64,000 bases of DNA from the NCBI RefSeq assembly GCF_020150455.1, contig NZ_CP083740.1:6531001-6595000 (forward strand). Direction: 5' to 3'. The notes under the pieces were generated by a model that saw only the letters and a list, made by a program, of their open reading frames with translations, was not told where the DNA came from and ran no database searches. Below, piece after piece: positions 45,451 to 53,775 of this stretch; the first letter of the stretch is position 1; every line of letters starts with the position of its first letter. Position numbers and translations under genes: made by a program. The DNA is from Bremerella sp. TYQ1. Lineage in GTDB: Bacteria; Planctomycetota; Planctomycetia; Pirellulales; Pirellulaceae.

Positions 45451-45456
45451 TATAAT
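45451..45456 (+). promoter_or_regulatory. Possible -10 element
   Basis: A perfect TATAAT 40 bases upstream of the redoxin start; no strong -35 match was found at 16-18 bases upstream. Confidence 0.4.
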
Positions 45457-45496
45457 CACCGTTGTGGTTCAACTTGGAAATTCGAGGAGAAAAATC

Positions 45497-46003
45497 ATGT
45501 TTGCGAAGTGGGTTAGCAGTCTGTGCGTGTTGGCGGTCGGTTTGATGGCGTCGGCGGTTTCGGCGGCGGAACTGAAAGTGGGCGATCAAGCCCCAGCGTT
45601 TTCTTTGAAAGGAGAAGGGGCCGATACGATCAACCTTTCTGACTTCGAAGGAAAGAAGTTGGTGGTGACGTTCAACCGTGCCAATTGGTGCCCCTTCTGC
45701 ATGAAGCAAATTGTCGATCTGCAAAAGCACTACGATGCCATCAAAGATGAAGGAGCCGAACTGCTGGTCATCTGGCGCGAAGAAGCGACCGGGAGCGAAG
45801 GTCTGAAAAAGATCCGCGACCGAACGAAAGCGACCATGCCGTTTGCATTGGATCTGGAAGCGGAAAAGACCGGCGCGTACAGCACCGAAGGTTTCGATAC
45901 CTACGTGATCGACGAACAGGGCAAAGTGATCGCCGTGATCGACGGCGTGAAGAAAGAACGTGCCATGGGAGACGATATCCTCAGCGCGTTGAAGAAGAAA
46001 TAG
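45497..46003 (+). CDS. Exported redoxin (peroxiredoxin-like)
   Basis: A 168-residue protein with a signal peptide (MFAKWVSSLCVLAVGLMASAVSA). The domain is a thioredoxin fold of the AhpC/Redoxin type: VGDQAPAFSLKGEGADTINLSDFEGKKLVVTFNR, then NWCPFCMKQ with Cys65 and Cys68. The CPFC pair resembles peroxiredoxin-like or Bcp-like redoxins. Later parts read VIDEQGKVIAVIDGVKKERAM. Start ATG 45497 with GAGGAGA 7 bases upstream. It acts outside the cytoplasm. A stem-loop terminator follows. Confidence 0.85.
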   Translation: MFAKWVSSLCVLAVGLMASAVSAAELKVGDQAPAFSLKGEGADTINLSDFEGKKLVVTFNRANWCPFCMKQIVDLQKHYDAIKDEGAELLVIWREEATGSEGLKKIRDRTKATMPFALDLEAEKTGAYSTEGFDTYVIDEQGKVIAVIDGVKKERAMGDDILSALKKK

Positions 46004-46069
46004 ACGACCGATTCGAAGCGACAAACATGCCCACGCAGACGTGAGCATGGCACCCAAGACAACAGTCGT

Positions 46070-46111
46070 AAGATGGCTATCGATGTCCCGCATCGGATAG
46101 CCATCTTTTTT
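46070..46111 (+). terminator. Rho-independent terminator
   Basis: Long stem AAGATGGCTATC-GATG/CATC-GGATAGCCATCTT with one bulged base and a TTTTTT tract, 70 bases past the redoxin stop and before the convergent transglutaminase gene. Confidence 0.85.
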
Positions 46112-46207
46112 GCGCTGTGGTAATGGATTGGTTGGTACCGGTTTGAAAACGGGTACCAACCTGGGATTGATGAGCGTTCGCTGCATGCGGTCGCGAACGA
46201 AGTAAAG

Positions 46208-47185
46208 CTAATTCGCTCGCGGTGGTTCTTTGGTTTCCGGCGGAAGCCAACTGATGACCGGCGGGGCAGTTCCTTTGTAGTCTCGGATGGCGAGTTCCTG
46301 CTTGACGTAGTGTTGCGGGCGACGGTTGCCGGGGATGCGGAAGTTGTCTCCCTTTTGCAGGATCGGGCGTTTTTCGGGCGAGACGCCGAACGGGAAGTTG
46401 CTGGTCATTTCGACGGCAACCCAGCGGTTTTCGCCATCGGCGGTTTGCGTGAGGAACTCGGGATAACAGTGCCCAGGAACCCAGACGGTTCGCGCGGGGA
46501 TCTCGCCGGCGCGACATAACGCAACGAATAGGGTCGTCATCTCTTCGCAGTCACCGCGACCTTCGTCAAGGGCAGCGAGTGCTCCTTTCATCGGGCCGTT
46601 CTCGTAGGTGACGTTTTCGTGGACGTAATCGTAGTAGGCTTCCGCTTTTTCCCAGATCGAAGCATTGGGCGGAGCCAGCGATGTGGCGAGCGCGGCGATC
46701 TTGCTGTCGCGGCTTTCGATGAACGGACTCGGCAGCAGAAACTTGCGTGCGTCGCGAGCGAGATCCTTTGTGCCGGGAACGGTCAGCTTTTGTGGTTGGG
46801 CAGGGGCCTCGATTGGTTTTCGATCGACCCGAAAACGCAGCAGGACTTTGGCCGAATCGCCGGCCGCCATGCGTGGAATATCGACGCGGGCCTGTTTGGT
46901 GCCGTCGAGATCGACGAAACGTAAGTTCGCACTGGCTGGATGCAGCTGCTGATCGATCAGTTCGACCGTTTGATCTTCCCACGCGGCCGGCACGGGAAAC
47001 GTCGCCGAGACACCGAGCGCCGGGCCGGCAACTTGCAACGTGAAACCGGTCTCGAAGACATTCGGATCGTTATCCTGCGTGCCGATTGAAGGGGCCGGAC
47101 CGAACTGGGCCGATACGTTTCCGCTGAAAACGATCAGCAATAGCAGCAGGGCAGGGAAGGGGCGTTTCGCCAGGGATCTAACCAC
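46208..47185 (-). CDS. Exported transglutaminase-like protein
   Basis: A 325-residue protein. The GTG at 47185 is preferred: it overlaps the stop of the upstream paralogue by 8 bases, has GAGGTG 8 bases upstream, and opens a signal peptide (KRPFPALLLLLIVFSGNVSA). The mature part starts with a beta-sandwich domain and then the transglutaminase core: a helix ending IWEKAEAYYDYVHENVTYENGPMKG, GRGDCEEMTTLFVALCRAGEIPARTVWVPGHCYPEF with catalytic Cys213 and His239, and RWVAVEMT. It should be a cysteine protease or transglutaminase of the periplasm. It is translationally coupled to its upstream paralogue. Confidence 0.85.
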   Translation of the reverse strand: MVRSLAKRPFPALLLLLIVFSGNVSAQFGPAPSIGTQDNDPNVFETGFTLQVAGPALGVSATFPVPAAWEDQTVELIDQQLHPASANLRFVDLDGTKQARVDIPRMAAGDSAKVLLRFRVDRKPIEAPAQPQKLTVPGTKDLARDARKFLLPSPFIESRDSKIAALATSLAPPNASIWEKAEAYYDYVHENVTYENGPMKGALAALDEGRGDCEEMTTLFVALCRAGEIPARTVWVPGHCYPEFLTQTADGENRWVAVEMTSNFPFGVSPEKRPILQKGDNFRIPGNRRPQHYVKQELAIRDYKGTAPPVISWLPPETKEPPRAN

Positions 47186-48161
47186 CGAGCACCTCGCGGA
47201 CGAATTCGACTTGGGGCTTACCGCCGCCACGAACCGACTTGCCGCTGAGCTTTTCGTTGACGAAACGGACAGGGTCTTTGCGGCCGGGGATGCGGAAGTT
47301 GTCCCCTTTCTGCAGGATGATCGGATGATCGGGCATTTCGCCGAACGCACGATCGCCGGCAACGCGGCAAGGGTACCAATGGCCAACGCCTTCGGCATCT
47401 TCCAGGTAGAACTCGGCATAGCTGGAGCTAGGAATCCAAACCGTTCGGGCCGGAATGTCCGATGCACGGCAGAGGGCGATGAACAGCCCAGTGACGTCCT
47501 CGAAGTCTCCTTTTTCTTCCCGCAATGCGGTCACGGCGTTGGTAGGCTTCATCGAGGTGTAGCTGATGTTGTCGCGAACCCAATCGTAAATGGCTTCGAC
47601 TTTATCCCAGTCGGATTCAATGTCTTTGGTGATCTCACTCGCTTTGCGGCGGATTTCGCCATGGCGGGATTCGATATAGGGGCTCGAGCCAAGATAGCGC
47701 CGCATGGCCAGCGGAAGCCGTCGCGGGACGATCAGCCCCGAGGTATCTTCCGGCGGTGAAGCGGAACGGCGTTCGACTTCCACCGTAATAACCGCCACAG
47801 CCGTTTGCCCAGGGTTGAGCCGCGGAACCGAGATCATCATCTCTTTGACGGTTCCTTCCACGAGTCGGTACCCAACGCGGCCGATTTCAGGCGAAATTTC
47901 TTCGTCCGACAAACGAACCGTTTGTTCCGGCCAATCGGCGGGGACAGGAATCGTTGCGGTAAGTCCAGCACAAGGACCGCCGACCGCTTGGATTTTGACG
48001 CCAACTTGGTACTTGGTTGTCTTCGCCGTCCCTAGAACGGTGGCCGATTCGGCCTCGTCGGGCTGAACGTTTTCAAATTGGGCCCAAGCCGTTTGAGGGC
48101 AGAGGATCGCCAGTACAAGCAAAACAGGTAGAGCGAGGGTGGTTCGCAGCATGATTCTCAT
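47178..48161 (-). CDS. Transglutaminase-like pseudoenzyme, paralogue of the next gene
   Basis: About 327 residues with a signal peptide (LRTTLALPVLLVLAILCPQTAWA); ATG 48161 or 48152 may be the start. The whole layout matches the downstream protein: beta-sandwich domain with PVPADWPEQTVRLSDEEI, the YIESRHGEI block, and the core DWVRDNISYTSMK. But the catalytic motif reads KGDFEDVTGLFIALCRASDIPARTVWIPSSSYAEF: Phe220 stands where the nucleophile Cys would be and Ser246 where the His would be. The gene is an intact frame, so it is a likely non-catalytic partner rather than a pseudogene. It lies first in a two-gene overlapping unit. Confidence 0.85.
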   Translation of the reverse strand: MRIMLRTTLALPVLLVLAILCPQTAWAQFENVQPDEAESATVLGTAKTTKYQVGVKIQAVGGPCAGLTATIPVPADWPEQTVRLSDEEISPEIGRVGYRLVEGTVKEMMISVPRLNPGQTAVAVITVEVERRSASPPEDTSGLIVPRRLPLAMRRYLGSSPYIESRHGEIRRKASEITKDIESDWDKVEAIYDWVRDNISYTSMKPTNAVTALREEKGDFEDVTGLFIALCRASDIPARTVWIPSSSYAEFYLEDAEGVGHWYPCRVAGDRAFGEMPDHPIILQKGDNFRIPGRKDPVRFVNEKLSGKSVRGGGKPQVEFVREVLGG

Positions 48162-48418
48162 CAAAGAGATGGAAGATCGAAGGGGTTCGTGTCTTCCGTG
48201 AGCACCGTCGGGCAAGCATTCCTTCACCGGCCGCTCTCTACTCTATCTTAGTCATCGTGCACGCGACGGGCGAATCTGGGGAACGGAATTGAGACAGTCG
48301 CCCCAAGAATTGGGTGTTCTAAGAGCCGCAACTGTTTTATCAGTCGTGCCGAATACACGGACTAAAGCAGATAAGCCAGCGTAGCTCTGCTCGATCGACC
48401 GAAGAGGGTTAAAGCCAT

Positions 48419-48466
48419 AAAAAAAGCCACCTTGCGGCTGCGAGACATGCTCGATCGCAAGGTGGC
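48419..48466 (-). terminator. Rho-independent terminator on the minus strand
   Basis: GCCACCTTGCG/CGCAAGGTGGC perfect stem with 19-base loop, followed on the minus strand by a T tract; it lies 40 bases past the small lipoprotein gene. Confidence 0.85.
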
Positions 48467-48508
48467 AAGTTAGTTCGTTGCCGTTTGGCGTAGTGCCAAG
48501 GGGGCTGC

Positions 48509-48748
48509 TTAACGGCCTGGTGGCAAGGTTTCAACCGATGGCGAAACGATGACCGAAGAGCCGTCGTTGTACGAACCTTCGTACGAAATTGCGGGTTCGT
48601 AGTTCGTAATGGTGGGGCTGATCGATTCAACAGGTCCGCAGCAACCACTGTTGCTCGATTGCCCGCCGAACAGATTACCCCCGCAGCGACAACCGGACGT
48701 TGCGGCAATCAATGCCACGCACGTCAGCATTAGCGTAAAGCGCTTCAT
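48509..48748 (-). CDS. Small cysteine-rich lipoprotein
   Basis: A 79-residue protein with a lipoprotein signal (KRFTLMLTCVALIAATSGCRCGG); the ATG at 48748 has GAGGAG about 9 bases upstream. After the lipobox Cys there are three more cysteines in CRCGG...GCCGP, and then a Tyr/Ser/Pro-rich tail without known domain. Small lipoproteins of this kind are frequent in planctomycetes and of unknown function. It is transcribed alone and ends in a strong terminator. Confidence 0.75.
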   Translation of the reverse strand: MKRFTLMLTCVALIAATSGCRCGGNLFGGQSSNSGCCGPVESISPTITNYEPAISYEGSYNDGSSVIVSPSVETLPPGR

Positions 48749-48965
48749 GGGAGGTCTCCTCATGGGAACGTTGCGACTGGGGAAATGTACAAAGCACAGG
48801 TTTGGCTGCCAAACACTACCCCACAACTAACGATGTGCAACTTGAACATGAGAATTTCTCGCAACATTGTGTGTTGAAAAAAATCATCACATGTCACTTT
48901 TTAGATGGTAAAGTTACTGCGATGGATTGCGTGACCGCCAAACTCCCCCCAAGCCTGTAACTTTG

Positions 48966-49973
48966 ATGAACGCTTACGTTTTGCCTGCCCTGACGATTCG
49001 CTCGTTCTTATTTGCCGCGCTGTTCCTGCTATTGATGGGAACGTCAGCGTCCGCGGCGACGTCGGGCTATCGCGAGTCAATCGACGGTTATCCGTGCGGC
49101 TATACCTGCAAAACGCCACGACCGGGAGACGAAGTCTTTCTGCTTTCCACGCGCTGCCTGCCAGGCGGATGCGGGTGGGAGCTTCCTGTCGAAAAGATTC
49201 AGGTCTCGCAATACCTCGTCGGCGAAGGATGGGTCTCGGTGCCGTGGGAAGCTTTTATCGAAACCCAATCGCCCGGCGGCCTGACAAGTATCTACGTACA
49301 CGGCAACTGGATGGATTCGTACTGGGCCGAACGCCGCGGCTGGGAGATGTACCACGAAGTCACACGCGGTCTGTCGATGGATCAAAAGATTCGTCACATC
49401 ATGTGGTCCTGGCCAACCCAGGAAGAACCCAAGCCGCTGCGTACCGTTCGCGAGCATGCGGTCCGTGCCGATGACGATGCCTACTATCTCGCTTCCTACT
49501 TGATGACGTTACCAGCGGAAGAACAAGTGTCGCTTTCGGCATTCAGTCTCGGCTCGCGTGTGGTCACGGGAGCATGCCACCTGATGGCCGGCGGATCGCT
49601 GCGAGGACGAGCCCTTCCCGAGCATGAAACCAACGTCCATGGTTACCGTGTCGCGTTGTTTTCGGCCGGAGTGACCTACTCGGCGATCTATCCGACTGGG
49701 CGAAACGGCATGGCGTTGGACGTCGTCGATGCCATGTACAACGCCTTCAACGGGGCCGATAAGATCCTGAAGTTTTACCGCATGGCGACCCAACGCAAGG
49801 GAGACGAAGCGGCCGGATACATTGGTTTCAGTTTGAGCAGCCAACAACGTGACAAAGTCGAGCAAGTGAACGCCTCGAACATCCTCGGCAAAGAACACAG
49901 CTGGGACAACGTCGTCTGCGCGTACTGCCTGATGGAACGTGCCCGCGACTATTTGCAGTGGAAAGAGTTATAA
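48966..49973 (+). CDS. Exported alpha/beta hydrolase-like protein
   Basis: A 335-residue protein with a signal peptide (LPALTIRSFLFAALFLLLMGTSASAA). A Cys/Gly-rich beta segment follows (about 40-95). The hydrolase-like core starts with TSIYVHGNWMDSY (about 109), which resembles the oxyanion strand, and has a nucleophile elbow AFSLGSR near 192 (A-x-S-x-G in place of G-x-S-x-G). A conserved His near the end of such folds could be that in KEHSWDN. The group resembles exported hydrolases of the DUF900 type, but substrate and activity are unknown. ATG 48966 is chosen; a GTG at 48927 is possible. Confidence 0.7.
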   Translation: MNAYVLPALTIRSFLFAALFLLLMGTSASAATSGYRESIDGYPCGYTCKTPRPGDEVFLLSTRCLPGGCGWELPVEKIQVSQYLVGEGWVSVPWEAFIETQSPGGLTSIYVHGNWMDSYWAERRGWEMYHEVTRGLSMDQKIRHIMWSWPTQEEPKPLRTVREHAVRADDDAYYLASYLMTLPAEEQVSLSAFSLGSRVVTGACHLMAGGSLRGRALPEHETNVHGYRVALFSAGVTYSAIYPTGRNGMALDVVDAMYNAFNGADKILKFYRMATQRKGDEAAGYIGFSLSSQQRDKVEQVNASNILGKEHSWDNVVCAYCLMERARDYLQWKEL

Positions 49974-50078
49974 GGAAGAGTCGCTGGCGAGCGTTTACGA
50001 AGTGGCATGTCCGCTGCGGAAGTACCGCTCGCAGCTACCAACGGCAGCCGATTAACTCGCGACTAGCGCGCAGCAAAA

Positions 50079-50109
50079 CACCGCGCTGCCGGGTGAATGC
50101 AACGCGGTG
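50079..50109 (-). terminator. Probable terminator on the minus strand
   Basis: CACCGCG/CGCGGTG stem with a 17-base loop, followed on the minus strand by TTTT; 33 bases past the small lipoprotein gene ending at 50142. Confidence 0.6.
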
Positions 50110-50141
50110 CTCCGTGTTGTACGGTGATCGCGGGAAGCGAA

Positions 50142-50384
50142 TTAGTAGCCGGAGTTGCCTTGGCGGGCTTCTTCTTCGGCTTTGTAAGCTTCCATGGCGT
50201 CCGATTCACGTTGCAGCTTGAATTCCGGACCTTCGGAATAGTACTGAACGTCGTCGCTCATGTAGTAAGGGCTCGGCAGCGTTTGTCCGCCGACATCCAC
50301 TTGGCATCCGGTTCCAGCCAACAGAGCAAGACATCCGAGGCCGGAGTACAACGTGGTTTGAATCCAGGTGCGTTTCGTTTCCAT
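50142..50384 (-). CDS. Small lipoprotein
   Basis: An 80-residue protein: METKRTWIQTTLYSGLGCLALLAGTGC is a lipoprotein signal, followed by a 53-residue tail with PSPYYMSDDVQYYSEGPEF and an acidic helix (SDAMEAYKAEEEARQG). I do not recognise the family. The ATG at 50384 is preceded by AAGG close by and GGTGGAG further upstream. Confidence 0.65.
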   Translation of the reverse strand: METKRTWIQTTLYSGLGCLALLAGTGCQVDVGGQTLPSPYYMSDDVQYYSEGPEFKLQRESDAMEAYKAEEEARQGNSGY

Positions 50385-50752
50385 CCTTGGAAGTCTCCAC
50401 CAAGTCGGCGAGCGGTTCGTCCTGAACCACATCCATGTTCGCCGCGGGCTGTAAGGGTCGCGTAAGTGAACAACGCATGGAATGCGTAAAGTCGTTACAT
50501 CCGGTATCGACTTGTGAAGGACGAAACTTTGCATCAAAAACGGGAAAAACCGCCACATGCAGCCAAATCGTCATATTCGATACAAATTGTCACTTGAAAC
50601 GATAGCACCGCTGAGTCGGCTTAAACCTTTCAGGCACCGCAAATTGGGCCGCTTAGGTAGCTAACGTTTTGTCTTTTTCGATGAAACCTTTTCACTTGGG
50701 GGGTAGAATGGCGTGAACACCACCGCATTTGCCATCCCGAAGGAGCTTGCCG
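50385..50752. other. Divergent intergenic region
   Basis: About 370 bases between the divergent lipoprotein and TPR/CHAT genes. A TAGAAT at 50704-50709 may be a -10 element for the plus-strand gene; no clear -35 is seen. Nothing else was recognised. Confidence 0.4.
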
Positions 50753-53700
50753 ATGTTGTTGGCTAGCAACCGACCTCTCTTACTCGTCCTTTTCACCATC
50801 ATTGCTGGCATGCTGCTCCCCAACATCGCAGGGGCACAAAACATGCGCCGCAGCACCGTGGTGCCCTCCGATGCCTATTTTGCGGGGTTCATCCCTTTCT
50901 ATCAGGGAGATTACGAAAGCGCCGGCGAGGTGTTCAATTCGGCCGCTCGCAGCGGGGTTCGTTCGACCGAAGGACGCTGGGTCGATTCGATTTGCTACTC
51001 CACCATGCTGGGGGAGTGCCATTTTCAGATGGGAAACAACGCGCTGGCATTGGAAAATTACAACACAGCGTTACTGCTTTACGTACAGAATTCCAACTGG
51101 ATGATGCGCATCAGCCCTGATGGTTTGCAGCCGATTGGTCCAGTCAGCAACGACCCTCGCGGGAACATCACGTGGGGCACTTCGAGCCGCAACACGGCCA
51201 TCGGGGCATTCCCTGATTCGCTGCCAACTTTCCAGGGAAACACAGACGCTCAGAACCAAGACGTGGTGCGCGGAGGGGGAGTCCTCTCGTCCAGTCGAAT
51301 TATGCCGCTACGTGCGAAGGAAATCGCCCGTTGCGTCGGCCTGGCCATTTATCGACGGCAAGAGATCTTGGGCCCCATCAGCAAATACGATGGCCTGACG
51401 GGGCAGTTGGTCGGAATCTTACAGCGTCGTCCGGCTCCACCAAATCATTGGACAGGCGCCTGGGTGGATGTGCAGCATGGCTTGGCCCTTGCCGCGGCCG
51501 GCAAAACCGAGGAAGCGGTGCAAGTCTTGCAGCGAAGCCTAACCACGGCTGGCACGTACGATCATGATCTGACGTCGCTCGCGCTGCTTCAGCTTGGAAG
51601 AATCGCCCTCGAACAGCAAGACTATCAAGCGGCTCAAAACTATTTCCTGGAAGCCAGCTATACGGCAGTCGCGTTTCAACAGTATCAGCAAGTGGAAGAC
51701 GCGCTGGATGGTTTGTCGCACTGCAGCATGATCACGAAAGCTGGCCAGATGCCGCAGGGCTTATTGGCAATGGCCAACTGGGGAGAACTGCGGAAGTTGG
51801 ATGCGTTACGAGCGAAGCTGAGCCTGGCGTTGGCAGAAGCGAACTCGTACTTGGGGAATCTGCAAGCGGCGAGTTCAGCTTTGGAAGATGCCCGCCGAGC
51901 GATGAATCGTCGATCGATGCGTCAAGGACGTGTCGGGATTCGTTACGGATACCTCTCCGCGCTGTTGGCATTCCAAGGAGGCAATGCGGCTCAAGGGACA
52001 TCCAACTTCGCCTCGGCCGTGGCCGCGAACCGCAAAGTCTCGACACGAATTTATCAGACCGAGATGACCAATCAGCTGTTCGTCTCGAACTCGATCACGG
52101 AACGTTCGGCCCAGTTGCTGTACGACGACCTGCTTCGTGAGCCAACCGATGCCGACTGGATTTCTGATCCCTTCGAGACATTGACGGTGTTGCTGACGCC
52201 CAATGGCAAAGCAATGGAAAACTGGTTCAACACGGCCATGATGCGTAAGCAACCAGAGTTGGCGTTGGAACTGGCCGATCGAATCCGCCGGATGCGTTTC
52301 TTCGCGACGTTACCGCTTGGTGGCCGCATGTTGGCGCTGCGCTGGGTGTTGGAGTCGCCTGCTGCGGCGCTCGACACGAAAGGGAAATTGCAGCGGCAAG
52401 ACCTGATGGCAAAGCACCCTGAGATCAAAGTATTTCAGGATGAAGCAAAGCGTTTGCAGCGGGAACTGGTGCAAATCAGTTTGCAGCCGGATGACAAAGA
52501 GTCGTACGCGAAGCAGCGAAACATTGCCGAAGAACTGAAAAAGGTTTCCGACGGTTACGAAGTGTTGTTGGGAGCGATTGCTCTGCGTCGGACGCCGAGT
52601 GAGTTCCTCTTTCCGCCCCTTCGTTCGACGGCCGAGATTCGAGAGAAGTTGGATGAAACGCAGTTGGTGCTGACGTTCTTCAACACCACGCAAACCGTCC
52701 ATGCGTTTCTGTTTACGAAAAAGAATTACGTCCACTGGACGCTGGAGAATCCGCGTGAAATCAAAGGGCAAGTTGGCGACTTGCTAAAACAGATTGGCCT
52801 GGTCAAACGAGATGCTCCCGTTCAAGCGAAGGGACTTGCCGAGACCGAATGGAAGACGACTTCCAGCGAACTGTTGCAGAAGTTCATACCGTCGTTGAAG
52901 CCTGGATTCTGGAATACGTACTCGGAATTGGTAGTCGTCCCGGACGATGTGCTGTGGTACGTTCCCTTCGAAGCACTGCACACCGATGACGGACTGGGGG
53001 CAGGTCACACCGTGCCGCTTTCGGAAGTGATTCCGATTCGATACGCTCCGACGGCCAGCCTGGCAGTTCCTCAGAAAGATGCCCGGCCGCGTCCGCAGAA
53101 CACCGCGATTGTGGTGGGGCGTTTGTTCAACTCGGACGACTCGGACATCACCGAACAGCAGTTTGATCAGTTGAAAGATGTCTTTGTCGGAACGGATCGA
53201 ATCGATCGTCCACCTGTCGCGCCGTCGAGTATCTTGGCGAAAGTTTGGGATCAGATGGTGGTGATCGATGACAGTGAAGACGCCAACCGAGGCGACATCT
53301 GGAGTTGGTCTCCGGCCCAAGCCGACCGCAGCAAGTCTGGCAGCGAATTGGCAGCCTGGCTGAAGTCGCCGCTGGGTGGTCCCGAGGTGATCTACCTGCC
53401 GGGGTTCCATTCCGGTGCAGAGGATGCCTTAAAAGGGAACACTACCGGAAACGATATCTTCCTAACGTCGCTCGGCTTGATGGCGACTGGATCGGAAACG
53501 GTGGTGCTGAGTCGTTGGCATTCCGGCGGTTCTGCCAGCATGGCCATTGTCGAAGGCATTGGGACACGATTGGCCGAGATGCCAGCAAGCACGGCCTGGC
53601 AAGAAGCGATGGCGGGAGTTCGCGAAATGCCTTTGGAAGGCAAGAAAGAGCCACGGCTGAAAGGAAGCGGAGCCGACATTCCGCAGACGCTCGATCACCC

Positions 53701-53764
53701 TTACTTCTGGGCAGACATGATGCTGATCGATACCGGCATCCGTCCCCGCGAAGAAGACCCGTAG
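50753..53764 (+). CDS. Exported TPR protein with degenerate CHAT domain
   Basis: A 1003-residue protein. ATG 50753 is set by AGGAG 7 bases upstream and opens a signal peptide (LLLVLFTIIAGMLLPNIAGAQ). Repeated helical pairs of the TPR kind fill much of about 30-480 (for example GLALAAAGKTEEAVQVLQRSL and IALEQQDYQAAQNYF). The C-terminal 400 residues follow the CHAT fold: HAFLFTKKNYVHWTL, LVVVPDDVLWYVPFEALHTDD, then VIYLPGFHSGAEDAL with the usual catalytic His (about 884), and HPYFWADMMLID at the end. The strand with the catalytic Cys (ACxTG) is missing; no Cys lies there. It may be a non-proteolytic scaffold or sensor. Confidence 0.8.
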   Translation: MLLASNRPLLLVLFTIIAGMLLPNIAGAQNMRRSTVVPSDAYFAGFIPFYQGDYESAGEVFNSAARSGVRSTEGRWVDSICYSTMLGECHFQMGNNALALENYNTALLLYVQNSNWMMRISPDGLQPIGPVSNDPRGNITWGTSSRNTAIGAFPDSLPTFQGNTDAQNQDVVRGGGVLSSSRIMPLRAKEIARCVGLAIYRRQEILGPISKYDGLTGQLVGILQRRPAPPNHWTGAWVDVQHGLALAAAGKTEEAVQVLQRSLTTAGTYDHDLTSLALLQLGRIALEQQDYQAAQNYFLEASYTAVAFQQYQQVEDALDGLSHCSMITKAGQMPQGLLAMANWGELRKLDALRAKLSLALAEANSYLGNLQAASSALEDARRAMNRRSMRQGRVGIRYGYLSALLAFQGGNAAQGTSNFASAVAANRKVSTRIYQTEMTNQLFVSNSITERSAQLLYDDLLREPTDADWISDPFETLTVLLTPNGKAMENWFNTAMMRKQPELALELADRIRRMRFFATLPLGGRMLALRWVLESPAAALDTKGKLQRQDLMAKHPEIKVFQDEAKRLQRELVQISLQPDDKESYAKQRNIAEELKKVSDGYEVLLGAIALRRTPSEFLFPPLRSTAEIREKLDETQLVLTFFNTTQTVHAFLFTKKNYVHWTLENPREIKGQVGDLLKQIGLVKRDAPVQAKGLAETEWKTTSSELLQKFIPSLKPGFWNTYSELVVVPDDVLWYVPFEALHTDDGLGAGHTVPLSEVIPIRYAPTASLAVPQKDARPRPQNTAIVVGRLFNSDDSDITEQQFDQLKDVFVGTDRIDRPPVAPSSILAKVWDQMVVIDDSEDANRGDIWSWSPAQADRSKSGSELAAWLKSPLGGPEVIYLPGFHSGAEDALKGNTTGNDIFLTSLGLMATGSETVVLSRWHSGGSASMAIVEGIGTRLAEMPASTAWQEAMAGVREMPLEGKKEPRLKGSGADIPQTLDHPYFWADMMLIDTGIRPREEDP

Positions 53765-53775
53765 TGGCAACGCGG

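Larger units (their letters stand above)
44971..45496. other. Intergenic region with terminator and repeat fragment
   Basis: About 525 bases. They hold the terminator at 45001, an 8-bp stem GATACCGA/TCGGTATC at 45233-45256, a CCCTCACCCT-type repeat fragment at 45309-45361, and a likely -10 element at 45451. A 106-codon frame from 44984 lies over the terminator and looks spurious. Confidence 0.55.

Noticed and set aside
46619..47759. Several plus-strand frames opposite the transglutaminase pair
   Set aside because: They mirror two well-supported minus-strand genes with signal peptides and conserved motifs; their own translations look random.
47178..48161. Frameshift or pseudogene explanation for the missing catalytic residues
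   Set aside because: The frame is continuous and the sequence around the changed positions aligns without gaps with the active paralogue.
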